Assembly: GCA_020740775.1 (NCBI GenBank)
Contig: JAHEWK010000003.1
Span: forward strand, 1,240,001-1,304,000
DNA length: 64,000 bases
Source: Ilyonectria destructans
Lineage: Eukaryota > Ascomycota > Sordariomycetes > Hypocreales > Nectriaceae
Reading direction: 5' to 3'
In this document: positions 45,455 through 55,874 of the stretch, piece after piece
Numbering within the stretch: the first letter of the stretch is position 1
How the letters are laid out: each line of letters begins with the position of its first letter
Notes under the pieces: model-generated
Told to the model about the DNA's origin: nothing
The model's database searches: none
What the model saw: only the letters and a program-made list of their open reading frames with translations
Made by a program: the position numbers and the translations under genes

Positions 45455-48400
45455 ATGAATCGCCAACGGCCCTCTCTCAAGAACGGCGTCGACCTCCAGC
45501 TGCAGTCGGCCTTCAACGACGGCAACTGGGCCATCGTCATCCGCCTGGCCGAGAAGCGAGCCCGGACCTTCAACGACCAGTACTACCAGGTCCGTCAGCA
45601 GCTAGAGACAGAAACCCATTTCCTCCACGGTCTAAGTAAGCCCTGGGCGGTCGAGCTGACGAACGTATGACGCCGTAGATAGTCAAGGTCTGCGCGGAGA
45701 GCCAGCTGGATGACCCGAGCGCAAAGTTCGCGGCCGTAGCCGCCGTTGCGCAGTTCGTCAAGGACGGCACCGTTGTCAAGGATGCCGACGGCATTGACCT
45801 GCTCGAGTGGGCCACGCAGGGCCTGGCCCATCCGGATGAGTTCCCCGAGACTCTCGGAGTTTTGAGGGTGCGGCTCGTGAAGGCGGCGCCGAAGGACAAG
45901 ATCTCGGCGACCCGTTCCTTGGAGTCGTGTTTGCTGCACTGGGATCTGATCAGTGCGCAGCAGGTATGGAATGAGTTATCTGGTGGTTGCGACCGGAGCT
46001 AACTGCGATTAGATTGCAGCGATTCTCGACAGGTCATTTGCACAGGAGAGGTCCTTTATGTTCTGGAATATTGTCATTACTCACATGCTGGCGGTAAGTT
46101 CATTCTATGCAGTCACTGGGTTCAGGCTGACTTTCGACGCAGACAAGTCCTCAGTCACCCCCTGAGAAGAAGAAACTGTATGGAATGCTGGCTCTTAAGC
46201 AGATCCAACGAGCTGCACAGCTAGCAGAGCAGGTAATTAGACCTAACTCAGCTCGTGCATGATCCGCCTAACACACCACTAGGCAGAAAGCGCTGAGGGG
46301 GACGATGCCGCGAAGCCGCAACTACGAAGCATCCAGTCAGAAGAGGAGATTCTCCTACTTTACGACATTGTCGAAAAGCACGGAACCAGCGACGATTTCG
46401 AAAAGCTCATTTCCAGCCCCCTCTTCTGCCCGCTTGTCCAGTTCCAAAAAGGACGGAAGGAGTTTGTTCTAAGGACCCTAGCGAAGCACCAGCGGGACAG
46501 CGACTGGGAAGCCATCTACCGACTTTGCAAGGATTGTTTGTCAACTACAGATGAAAGTGGCCAACCTAACCTCCTGGCCTCTGATTGGACCATCTGGCGG
46601 CAATTCATTGATGCTGCCGCCCAGATGAAGGTCGTCAAACCTGAGTATGTACTCCATCTGCACTAGGTTTCGTCCAACTAATCACTCAATAGTACCGAGA
46701 AGGCAGTTCAAGAGCTTCTTCTCAAGTTTGTCAAGGTGCCCGACTTACCGCCCATTTACAAGCGAATCATCCTCCTGGCTCGCGTGTCAGCCGCTTTTAA
46801 CCTGGCGTCGAATGATGGCGATGACCTCACGGACGACCAACCAGCTTCATTGCGACTAAAAGAGCTCATCCATTATGTTCAAGACCAAGGCGCCAACGCC
46901 GCCTGCTTCGACGACATCAAGGCCTTTGCTGAGAAGCTTAACCCGCCGGCTATGAAGTACCTGGCCTACGATTATACCCCTCAGTTGGCAAAGGACACCG
47001 AAAATGAACTCGACTCTGCTAGGAGACGAACTCTCTCCCTGAAGCTACAGTACTTCGCGTCCACCTGTACCTCGATGTATGTCACCATTCCGGGAGAGAA
47101 GCCCTTGAGGAAGTGCATAGTTACCGACGAGGAGATCGATTTGGACTCCCCTGGACCGTGTTTTGCCACCGTCTCTCAAGGCGCTCTCGAGCTTTACCAG
47201 TCCCTGCTGGATCTTGCGTCTACACACCCTGCGGTTGAGGCAGAGATTAAACCGGACCTCGCCGTGCTCATTGCGCTTTGCAATATCCAGTCTGCTTTCC
47301 CTCCGTCAACCGACAGCTCCAACGCCCCAATATCCCTTTCGCCCCTCATCCGCGCCACCTTGTTCTTGGAGCACCAACTGCCTCTCACCCCCAAACATGG
47401 CAACATCTCTCTCCTCCTTGTTCAGCTACACCTCTTCCTTGGCACAGCTCCCAGAGCACGTGAGATCTGGGAAACCCTGGGTGTTAAACGCACCATCATG
47501 GACTCTCTTGGCCCGATATTCTACGACCGCCTCTCCACAATCGCCCCCTCAATTATTTCACCCAATGATACCTGGGGATGGGAACTGATGGAGCTACTCC
47601 ATACTCACTACAGTGTCTCGTTGAAGCTTCGCATGCCCCGGCGGCTGATTGATGCGTTCGAGTCGAACAGTTATGGAAGTGTGATTGACATTCCTCGGTA
47701 CATGGAGGCGCTCAGATGGAGCTGCACCAGGGCAATGAGTCTTGTGGAGGAAACTAGAACAGAGAGGCTTTTGGGACAGCCTTTTGCTGAGGTGCTTCAG
47801 GATGAGCGATTTGGTATGCACCCTATTGGTCCCCAATGGTCTATTTTACTGACGAACGATTGCAGCTGAGGTGTCCGACGATAACGAACTGAGTGAGGTT
47901 ATCGACTATGGCTCGTTTCCGTCATGGGATTGCAGCTCTCGCCCGATTGTCTACTCTCGTCTCCGGATTGGCCCACCGCCTACAGTACGACGCACCATTC
48001 ATCGTTTTGGCATCATAGCTAATGAACCTACAGAACCGACGAGCACACCTCTCACTTCTTTCCGAAGCATTCCATGAGGTCCTGACATACAAACCTCCAG
48101 CAGTATACAAGGCTTCAGTGGCTGCAGCCATCCCCGAACAGACCTTTGTCCTCGAGATGTTGAGTCAATTGAGCAACTCGTTTACTAAATTCCTCAATGG
48201 GCCAAAGTCAGATCTCACGCAGCCAGAGGCAATCTACTTTGAAGCTATCAGCTTGCTAACCACACTGATTCCTTTCACTACCGGTATGGGCCGACCATCC
48301 CCTGTTCCCGAGATTTTCGGCCACATCGTGGATGGTGTAAAGGCTGCTATTGAGACCCTTGCCTCTGAGGTTGCGCCAGAGGGAAAGCCTGGGGCCGCGG

Positions 48401-48789
48401 GCCAGATTGCCATGCTCAGCTCTATGCACGCGGTAGCCATACTCCGGGACACAGCCGACGCGACGAAGCAGGCAGTGCAGTGGATCCTCGCCACCAACGA
48501 ACGCCAGAAGGAGCGGGATCGCTCTGGAAACAGCAACCTCTTGAAGGACGTCGTGGCACAGCTTAAGACGCTTCTCACAGTTGCCGAGACAGCGCTCAGG
48601 GACGGCAAGGGCTGGACGGCAAAGTTGAAGGAGCAGGTTTCGGGTAGGGATTTCGAGCCTGCAGCCCGGCGGTGGATTTTCGAAAATGGAAAAGACATTC
48701 AAGCTGTCGTTGGGGATGATGCGCTGACTAGGCTCGTGGGTAGCTGGGAGGCTAACATTAAGGGATGGACGGAGGTGAAGTGGACTTAG
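45455..48789 (+). CDS. NAA25: NatB complex auxiliary subunit Naa25/Mdm20
   Basis: Eight exons: 45455-45589, 45679-45963, 46013-46093, 46143-46232, 46283-46644, 46693-47813, 47866-47984 and 48034-48789, giving 982 aa. All junctions close in frame. It is the non-catalytic partner of Naa20 in NatB, which acetylates N-termini beginning Met-Asp, Met-Glu, Met-Asn or Met-Gln on ribosomes. The N-terminus (LQSAFNDGNWAIVIRLAEKR) and the central block (LKLQYFASTCTSMYV, MDSLGPIFYDRLSTIAP, LLHTHYSVSLKLRMPRRLID) are characteristic of the Mdm20/Arm1 family and form a TPR-like helical solenoid. The last intron is only 49 bp. No targeting signal is present, consistent with a cytosolic complex. Confidence 0.92.
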
Positions 48790-49469
48790 ACGGTGAGAAC
48801 TCCGCGGCTTAGTTGGATAGAAGTCGATTGACGATCAAAAAGCGATGACGACATATTGACCCTGTGTCTCTGATTCCATGATCCGAGTAAACCATTTCTC
48901 CTGTCGATGGGTGGGTGAAGTAGACGCCATTAGTGTCGGGGTTGAGACGGCCGCGCGAGCCCTTGATGCATGTTGCGAAGACCGACAACACCTATAGAGG
49001 CAATGTAAACTTAGCTAAGGTTCAGAAAACAATCGAAATACAGAGCTCATTCAGATCTCGCCCTAGCGTTGAGAATTAATAGGTGGGCCCCCGTCGGACT
49101 TTGCGGGAGGACTGTACGTGTGTCCGATTCGTATGTGGAGTCGTCGGCAGTCTGACGTCTAAATTGTCCGATGGGCGACAAACTGCTCGAATCCTAGCGC
49201 ATGTGCCCAATCCAGGCAATGGTACCAGAGTCTGCTAAATGCCAAGCCTAATCATACCGATGCCAGCAACTTGCATTTAATTAACAGGTTCAAAGATTTT
49301 GTGGCAGTGAGCCGCGACTTCATTATAAGCAGTGTGTGAAGCGAATATGTAAGCTCCCCTCAAGCGGAATAACAGACCAATAGTGATAGTATTTAAACGT
49401 TTACATATACGGATAGGAATGCGTTCCTAGAAATCCAATCGTGCTTAATCTGTTCGGCCTTAAAGTTCG
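48790..49469. other. Convergent spacer between NAA25 and the SnoaL-like gene
   Basis: 680 bp between two convergent genes. It becomes AT-rich towards 49300-49460. No coding sequence, tRNA or clear repeat is seen. Confidence 0.4.
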
Positions 49470-50037
49470 TTATTCAGCTGACGTTTGGAGTTGGCCCTAC
49501 GAGTTGGTTAGGACTCCACGCGCACATTTCGGGGCCAACCCACTTACCGCATAAATCTGGTAGAAATCTATCGCAATATCCTCTTTGGACCGTTGGAAAT
49601 GAAGCCGAGCAGCCCAGGGCATTTGACCCGTCGTTCCATCCTCATACCAATATTTACTCAATCCGTAAACCATGACCTCGTCTGGACTTCCCGCTGCGAA
49701 TGGGAAGACCTTATATACAACGTGGAGGCGCGAGGATTGGCCCTCCCACGATCCCATGTTGATCTCAGCGATAGCTAGGTTCATCCATATCAGTACCTCG
49801 TATATGCTGTTGGAATTTTGGAGTAGTTGGCTTACCGTCACGACCAACCGCATCGGCCGTCTTTCGCTTCATGATTGCATCATCGGTGAAGCACGCGGCC
49901 CAACTATTGGCATTCTCTCTGTCATCGGAGAGAGTGTAGAATTTTGGGAGAAAGTCTGCTAAAGGCTTGTCCAAAGTGGCGCTATCAAACTCGAATGTGT
50001 GCATAGCGAGCTCGGCAGCAGTAGGTTGATAAGTCAT
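49470..50037 (-). CDS. SnoaL-like (NTF2-fold) small protein
   Basis: Three exons on the minus strand, 50037-49836, 49774-49548 and 49496-49470, give 151 aa. The last exon encodes only GQLQTSAE before TAA and follows a good branch site (CCTAACC). The body fits the SnoaL-like fold: an N-terminal helix (LADFLPKFYTLSDDRENANS), WAACFTDDAIMKRKTADAVG, and paired strands (RLHVVYKVFPFAAGSPDEVM, WAARLHFQRSKEDIAIDFYQ). Fungal SnoaL-like proteins are often cyclases or detoxifying enzymes, but the substrate cannot be inferred. No partner enzyme is adjacent; the neighbour is a decayed NCS1 permease. Confidence 0.7.
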
Positions 50038-50783
50038 GATGACGGTATGTGGTCTTGCGTGGATCAAGGTGGCGGACTATTGGATGGGTTTCAATTCTAT
50101 TTTGCGAAAGGCAGCCCTTCCTCATCGACCTCAAACTTATAAGGATTCGTGTCAATGGATCAGGATAGCATAGTGTGGGGCATATTCGGACTTTGGGTGA
50201 CGGCAAAAAATACTCGTCGGACTCGACGTTCAATGTCCGACACCCCTGAACATCATGGCAATCTCGATAATGATTGACTTCTAGTGCTACAGTAAGACGC
50301 AAAAAGTTTGCACCTAGATGCTTGTACCGTAAGACCCGCATACACAAGTCATCTCCTGCTGCTTGATAATAGGGCATCTCTGAAAAAAGAATTAATAATA
50401 AATAAAGATAAATAGAAGTACTTTAGCCTAAGCTTTACCTTAACTCTTATATTGACGATGAGCTTTTCCCCTAACATTGACTAGCATATTGTATGAGTGA
50501 CTTAAATCAGGATATCGGCCTTGCATGGTCATAATGCCGATATTTAGCTTTTATGGAGTTGTCAGTGTTATGCTGATAGCGTCTTCGTAGCAGCCGTAGT
50601 ACTCCATGATTAGCGTATCACCCCAAGCCAGGCGTATTCCCGAGACATCCCTATAAAGGTTGATGATAGACCAACCATAGCACGATCTTGTTTTCTCGTG
50701 ACAATTACGGCACACATCAGAAAATTGCGTCCTTGACCCATCGGAAGGGAGAATCCTATCCTAGTCTTTTAACCTCTTCCAAC
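50038..50783. other. Divergent AT-rich spacer before the NCS1 remnant
   Basis: 746 bp with a markedly AT-rich core at about 50385-50470 (AATTAATAATAAATAAAGAT). It contains the SnoaL-like gene promoter and the former promoter of the permease. No further gene is seen. Confidence 0.45.
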
Positions 50784-52813
50784 ATGCTCTCCTTGCAGGA
50801 AGCACGGGCGCTTTTCCAGTCCCGCGCCACCTTTCTCAACTTCGTTCGATCGCCAGAGGCTCCTCAAGGTAACGACACTGTTGGAGAGCGAGGCTCACGA
50901 TGGACAAATCGCGACCTTGAGCCAACACTACCAGAAGAACGAACATGGACTTAGTTTGTTCTTAAAATATTAGTCTAAATTGACATCTTCTTATTTTTAT
51001 AGGTATAATTTGCCACTCTACTGACTTTCTACAGCATTTGGCACCGCAGGATGGAATGTCGCTGCATCGCTGATTGCGATTGGCCTGGTACATATATCTC
51101 TGATCTCGTATTAGATTCCGTCACTAACATGGGCACATTGGAAAGACATGGCAACAGGCGTTCATCTCGTGTGTCCTGGGGTCGTTTATTATTGCCGTCG
51201 TGGTCATAGGAATGGTGCGTGCCGGGGCTCGATATCACATTGGCTACCCTGTCTTGGTTCGCTCATCTATGGGCATGTATGGGTCTTTCCTTTTCCATCT
51301 TCATTCATGCCATTATTGGCACCATCGCCTTTGGTATCCAGACATTTTACGGTGCCAATCTACTGTCGACGTGTCTACGATGCATATTCGGCTCTCACTG
51401 GGAGAATCTGGCTAATACGCTGCCGGAATCGGTGCATGTATCGTCCAAAACGCTACTGTGCTTCTTTCTGGTTTGGTTATTGCAGCTACCATTGGTATGT
51501 TTCCATTATCGGAAGTGTCCCAAGTTTTGAACTGGAAATGATAACTTGTCGTAGTGCTTTATTCACCCAACAAAGATTCACATTCTTTTCACCTTGAAAG
51601 GTATCCTCGTTCCAGTCGCAACGTTCGGTATCTTTGGCTGGTGTATGGATCACGGTACTGGGCTATCTAATATCGACGATCAATCTGCGGCAGGTTCGGA
51701 AAACGCGGCAAAAGTACCTCTGGGCTGGGCTGTGATGGGGGGTGTCAACACGATTCTCGGTACCCTTTCGCCCATGCTAGTAAACCAGCCAGATCTCTCG
51801 CGGTATTGCAAGAAGCCACGGGATGTAGGTATTCTACAAGGTGTCTCAGTATTTGTTGCCAAGGTACTTGTGATGTTCTTGGGTCTTGCATCAACCAGTT
51901 CAATGCAAGGCGCTTGGGGAGAGACATACTGGAACTTCTGGGTAAATTCTCCGTGGCTTAATGCAAATGGCAAGAAGCTGACGTATTGATCAAATAGGAT
52001 CTAAACGAAGCTATACTCGACCGAAATTGGAACGCTAAGGGGCGTGCGGGAGTATTCCTTGTTTCCTTGACGTATCTATATAGCGTCTTCGGCATGAATA
52101 TCGGCTCCAACTCTATCCCCTTCGGTGCCGATATGACCGACCTACTGCCACGGTATTTGACCATCCGTCGGGGTCAAATTTTGCGCGCCATGCTGAGTGT
52201 ATGCTTCGTACCATGGGAGTTGATTGCTACGGCACAGAAATTCATCACGTTCCTGGGTAGCGATAATATCTTTATGGCACCTCTTTGTGCGGTAAGTCTT
52301 GGTACCGCTCATTTATTTCACAACCGCATCAGGGTCTATTTACTAATTATTTTTACGAAGATCATTATCGCGGATTATGTTGTTGTTCGCAAAGGCAACA
52401 TCCATGTGCCATCACTGTACAACGGGCATCCGGGCGGATTGTATTGGTTTACGGGTGGTGTTCATATCCCTACCATAATCGCCTGGTGCTTTGGTGTTGC
52501 CATTGGTCTCCCGGGGCTTGTAGGTTCATACGAACCGACTGCGGTTAACCAGGCGGCCAAGAACACGTACAAACTTGGGTGGCTGTTGTATGCGTCCACC
52601 GCCGCCGTTGTATACTTGGTATGCATGCAGATCTGGAAGCCTGCAGTCCACCCGAGAGATTATGAGGGTACACCATTTACCTGGGAATACATGGCTAAGG
52701 GTCAGAGAGATGGATTCTTTGATGATGAAGTTTCGGGCGACTCAGTTACTGAGGGCGTCGAGGCAACTCAGCAGGTTCGGATTGTGCAAGAGTCAGCTGA
52801 CAAGAAGGTTTAA
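50784..52813 (+). pseudogene. NCS1 nucleobase/allantoin permease, disrupted
   Basis: Translated pieces match NCS1 transporters in order: RWTNRDLEPTLPEERTWT, YNLPLY, LSTAFGTAGWNVAASLIAIG, WQQAFISCVLGSFIIAVVVI, IGYPVLVRSSMGMYGS, IGTIAFGIQTFYGANLL, SHWENLANTLPES, GWAVMGGVNTILGTLSPMLV, SIPFGADMTDLLPRYLTIRR and IIIADYVVVRKGN. Three lesions occur. TAG stands at 50952-50954; if the first intron is removed the same TAG re-forms across the junction, where Trp is expected. TGA stands at 51022-51024, again at an expected Trp (LPLY-stop-LSTAF). Near 51285-51297 the frame shifts between MYGSFLF and IFIHAIIGT, as if one base were added in a T run. The remaining introns and the C-terminus look normal. This is a recently decayed uracil/allantoin-type importer. 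Confidence 0.82.
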
Positions 52814-53323
52814 AATTGCCATTAAAATGTATTGCGGTTATACAAACAGAAGCAACCTGATCCTAGCTCTCAAGATCGTGCACTAGGGTGTATTAGATGA
52901 TATTTCTGACTTGCAACAGGCCCCCGAGGCCTTTTGACTACTTTTTCTAAAATGCTCTCTAAGATTACTACCTGTGAAAGCGGAAGACTCTGCGGAAGAC
53001 TCCACCAGAAACATGGATCATGGAACTAAGCTCGTCGCAATCAAAACATGGCGTTTTCGGGGTAACATGGTCCGCTCCATCGTCGGGTTAACATGAGCCG
53101 ATGAGACCGGCGCGTGTACGAGCGGATGCGGAACTCAATGGAAGTGCTTAAGTTGGCAAATGAATTGATATCCACTCCCAGCCAAATATTCCGCGGCATA
53201 TTTAATCGTACACATGCTTTCTTTCCTCCATCGGCTTAAATCCATTTCTTGCATCTCCCCGCGCCAATAGCATCTTTTTGCAACAGTTTCTCATTTATTT
53301 TACACTCGGCCCTTCAGCACACC
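52814..53323. promoter_or_regulatory. Promoter region of the GH78 rhamnosidase gene
   Basis: 510 bp upstream of the rhamnosidase ATG. It contains several CGG/CCG triplets (for example CCGATGAGACCGG near 53097-53109) that could bind a Zn2Cys6 regulator, and an AT-rich ATATTTAATC element near 53198. Binding is inferred, not shown. Confidence 0.4.
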
Positions 53324-55801
53324 ATGGCGGAGCCCCAGGTTGACGAGACTTGGATGTGGCATCCCCACTTCTCCGAAGAACGCAAGGATACCGCCGGTCT
53401 ACTTGTTCACTTCAGAAGGGAATTTACAGTCGACGGCGAGCCACCTACGTCACTACCAATCGAAATCACTGCAGATACGCGATACAAGCTTTACGTTAAT
53501 CAGCAACTTGTCTCATTTGGTCCTGTCAAGGGTGATTCTAGCCTTTGGTTCTACGATGAGATTGATATCGGTCCTTGGCTGAAGCAAGGCCACAATCAGA
53601 TCGCCGTCATTGTCCTGCGATACTTCTATTCAACTCAATACGCGACGTCATTTCCCCGATTGCCTTCTGGTGGATTGAGAGTGTTCTTACCCGGACCACC
53701 TGGTCTTTGGCATGGACTCGTTCAGAGCAGTCCTTCTTGGGAGACAGCTATAGACCCCTCGACGACATTCAGAGTAGATGAACCCGAAGACGATTTCTTA
53801 CACATCTACGAAAATGTCTGCAAGGTTGACGAGAAACCCTGGGAGTGGGTTCCAGCCAAGCTTCTCTCATATCAAATTTCGACTGGCAACTCATCTCCAT
53901 GGAACCTCTCCCCACGCCTTATCCCGCGAATGAGATGCGAGGAAGCCATCTTTAGCTCAGTTCATAATTTGCGAAGCTGCATCCCTCAGATAGCCTGGGA
54001 GACTCAATTACTTGGGATTCCAGCATCACTGGAAGGTCGTCAAGGCCTCCGTCTTCCTCCCGGAACCAACCATCACATTGACCTCGAAGTGTCAGAACAC
54101 TTGACGGGCTTTCTATCTTTCGGGTTCAAGCGTCCTGCATCCCCTGGTAGCACTCTCAGGGTGACTTATGCTGAGAGTTACGAAGACACTCCCAAGCTGA
54201 TCCCCTACCTGCGACGGAAGGGGAGTCGCTGTGACTACAGCAAGGCCCTGATAGGTCCTCAGGATATCTACCACTTTGAGGGTATGAAGCTTGTACCAAC
54301 AGCTGGTCATTACAACAAAGAAAACGCAGATGAGAATTTTGCACCTTTTCACTTCCGCACTTTCCGGTTTCTCCGTATCAATATCGAAGTTGGAGAATCG
54401 GAATTGATACTGGAGGACTTTGCGATTACAGAAGCAAATTATCCTCTAGATATTCAGGCCAAATTCAATGTCTCCGGCGGTTCCGATAACACGCCACATA
54501 AATTGTGGGAGACAAGCATACGGACGCTTGTCAATTGTATGCATGACTGCTACGAAGACTGCCCGTTCTACGAGCAGCTCCAATATGCAATGGACACACG
54601 AAGCTCGGCTTTGTTTACGTACTATGTCTCTGGCGATGACCGTCTGGCCCGCCAGGCCATGATCCAAATTCATAATTCCTTCCAGGCTCGGCTCGGCCTT
54701 ACCGGCAGCCGTGCGCCCTCGCATCGTTCCCAAATCATTCCGCACTTCTCACTCTTCTGGGTTAACATGTTGAACGACCACCTCGCATTCTTTGGCGATC
54801 GGGCATTCTTGGCTCCGTTCATTCCAACCGTTGACGCAGTTTTGAACTATTTCCATTCTCGTCTGGATCCCAAATATGGGCTCGTCCTTTCTGAATCGCG
54901 AGCGGGTATCTGGAATTATGTCGACTGGGCTGACCAGTGGAGACCGTTTGGTATCCCTCCAGCAGCAGAGAGGTCAGGGATATCTACCTACACCAACCAC
55001 TTATATGCCTACACTCTGAAGAATGCAGCTGCTCTATTAGTTGCGATGGGAAGATCAAGCCTGGCCGAGGAGTACATCTGCAGAGCTGGTGACGTTGTCC
55101 AGGCCCTCCAGTCCCATTGCTTTGATGGCAAGTTCTTCACGGATAGCCTGGCCTCCGGTGCAGATACAAACGCCGACTATAGCCAACACAACCAAGTGTG
55201 GGCTGTACTAAGTGGAGCAGTAACATCAGAAGCTGGGCAGGAGCTATTGCGTCAGAGTCTTAACCCAGAGGCAAAGAATGCATTCATACCCGCATCCATT
55301 TCCATGTCCTTCTATACTCTACGTGCCCTCAGCAAAGTCGGTGGGGATGTCTACGACGAGCACTTCCACCAGTTCTGGGATCCATGGAGGGTTCAGATCT
55401 CGCTGGGTCTGACGACATGGGAGGAGGACAGTGTTTCGCAGCGCTCAGATTGCCATGCCTGGGGCAGTGCACCAATTCACGAGTTCATGGCCGAGGCTGC
55501 CGGGATTCGACCAAAGGGTCCTGGGTGGAAGGCTATTACTTTCCAGCCAAGGCTGGCACTGTATAGGGAGCTGGAAGCGACAGTTCCGTTGCCAATGGTA
55601 AATGGGAAGGCAACCGGGGCTGTGCACGTAGCATGGACAACCACTGTTGAAGGGAACATGGTGGTGAGTTTGAGGGTTGAGCTAGTCAAGCCCGCGGTGA
55701 TTCCTGTATACGTCACGCTTCCAAAGTCTCCATGTTTGCTTATGGATAGCACGGATGACTTGACATTCATTGTGAAATCGAGGCGATGTCTACCAGAGTA
55801 A
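53324..55801 (+). CDS. GH78 alpha-L-rhamnosidase-like glycoside hydrolase (intracellular)
   Basis: A single exon of 825 aa from the ATG at 53324. There is no signal peptide, so it is probably cytosolic. The N-terminal half has beta domains (ADTRYKLYVNQQLVSFGPVK, followed by LRVTYAESYEDTPKLIPYLR). The catalytic (alpha/alpha)6 barrel starts with the GH78 signature HDCYEDCPFYEQLQYAMDTR near residue 405. WNYVDWADQWRPFG near 530 and SQRSDCHAWGSAPIHEFM near 708 follow, and a C-terminal beta domain closes the protein. The family removes terminal L-rhamnose from flavonoid glycosides, pectin or other glycans. An intracellular enzyme implies import of the rhamnoside, consistent with the nearby MFS transporter. 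Confidence 0.9.
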   Translation: MAEPQVDETWMWHPHFSEERKDTAGLLVHFRREFTVDGEPPTSLPIEITADTRYKLYVNQQLVSFGPVKGDSSLWFYDEIDIGPWLKQGHNQIAVIVLRYFYSTQYATSFPRLPSGGLRVFLPGPPGLWHGLVQSSPSWETAIDPSTTFRVDEPEDDFLHIYENVCKVDEKPWEWVPAKLLSYQISTGNSSPWNLSPRLIPRMRCEEAIFSSVHNLRSCIPQIAWETQLLGIPASLEGRQGLRLPPGTNHHIDLEVSEHLTGFLSFGFKRPASPGSTLRVTYAESYEDTPKLIPYLRRKGSRCDYSKALIGPQDIYHFEGMKLVPTAGHYNKENADENFAPFHFRTFRFLRINIEVGESELILEDFAITEANYPLDIQAKFNVSGGSDNTPHKLWETSIRTLVNCMHDCYEDCPFYEQLQYAMDTRSSALFTYYVSGDDRLARQAMIQIHNSFQARLGLTGSRAPSHRSQIIPHFSLFWVNMLNDHLAFFGDRAFLAPFIPTVDAVLNYFHSRLDPKYGLVLSESRAGIWNYVDWADQWRPFGIPPAAERSGISTYTNHLYAYTLKNAAALLVAMGRSSLAEEYICRAGDVVQALQSHCFDGKFFTDSLASGADTNADYSQHNQVWAVLSGAVTSEAGQELLRQSLNPEAKNAFIPASISMSFYTLRALSKVGGDVYDEHFHQFWDPWRVQISLGLTTWEEDSVSQRSDCHAWGSAPIHEFMAEAAGIRPKGPGWKAITFQPRLALYRELEATVPLPMVNGKATGAVHVAWTTTVEGNMVVSLRVELVKPAVIPVYVTLPKSPCLLMDSTDDLTFIVKSRRCLPE

Positions 55802-55874
55802 CGAATGTTGGAATTCATAGAACTAAATAGCTTAAGAGTAGACAGTGATAAATAGGCGCAAGACGTTGATTTAC

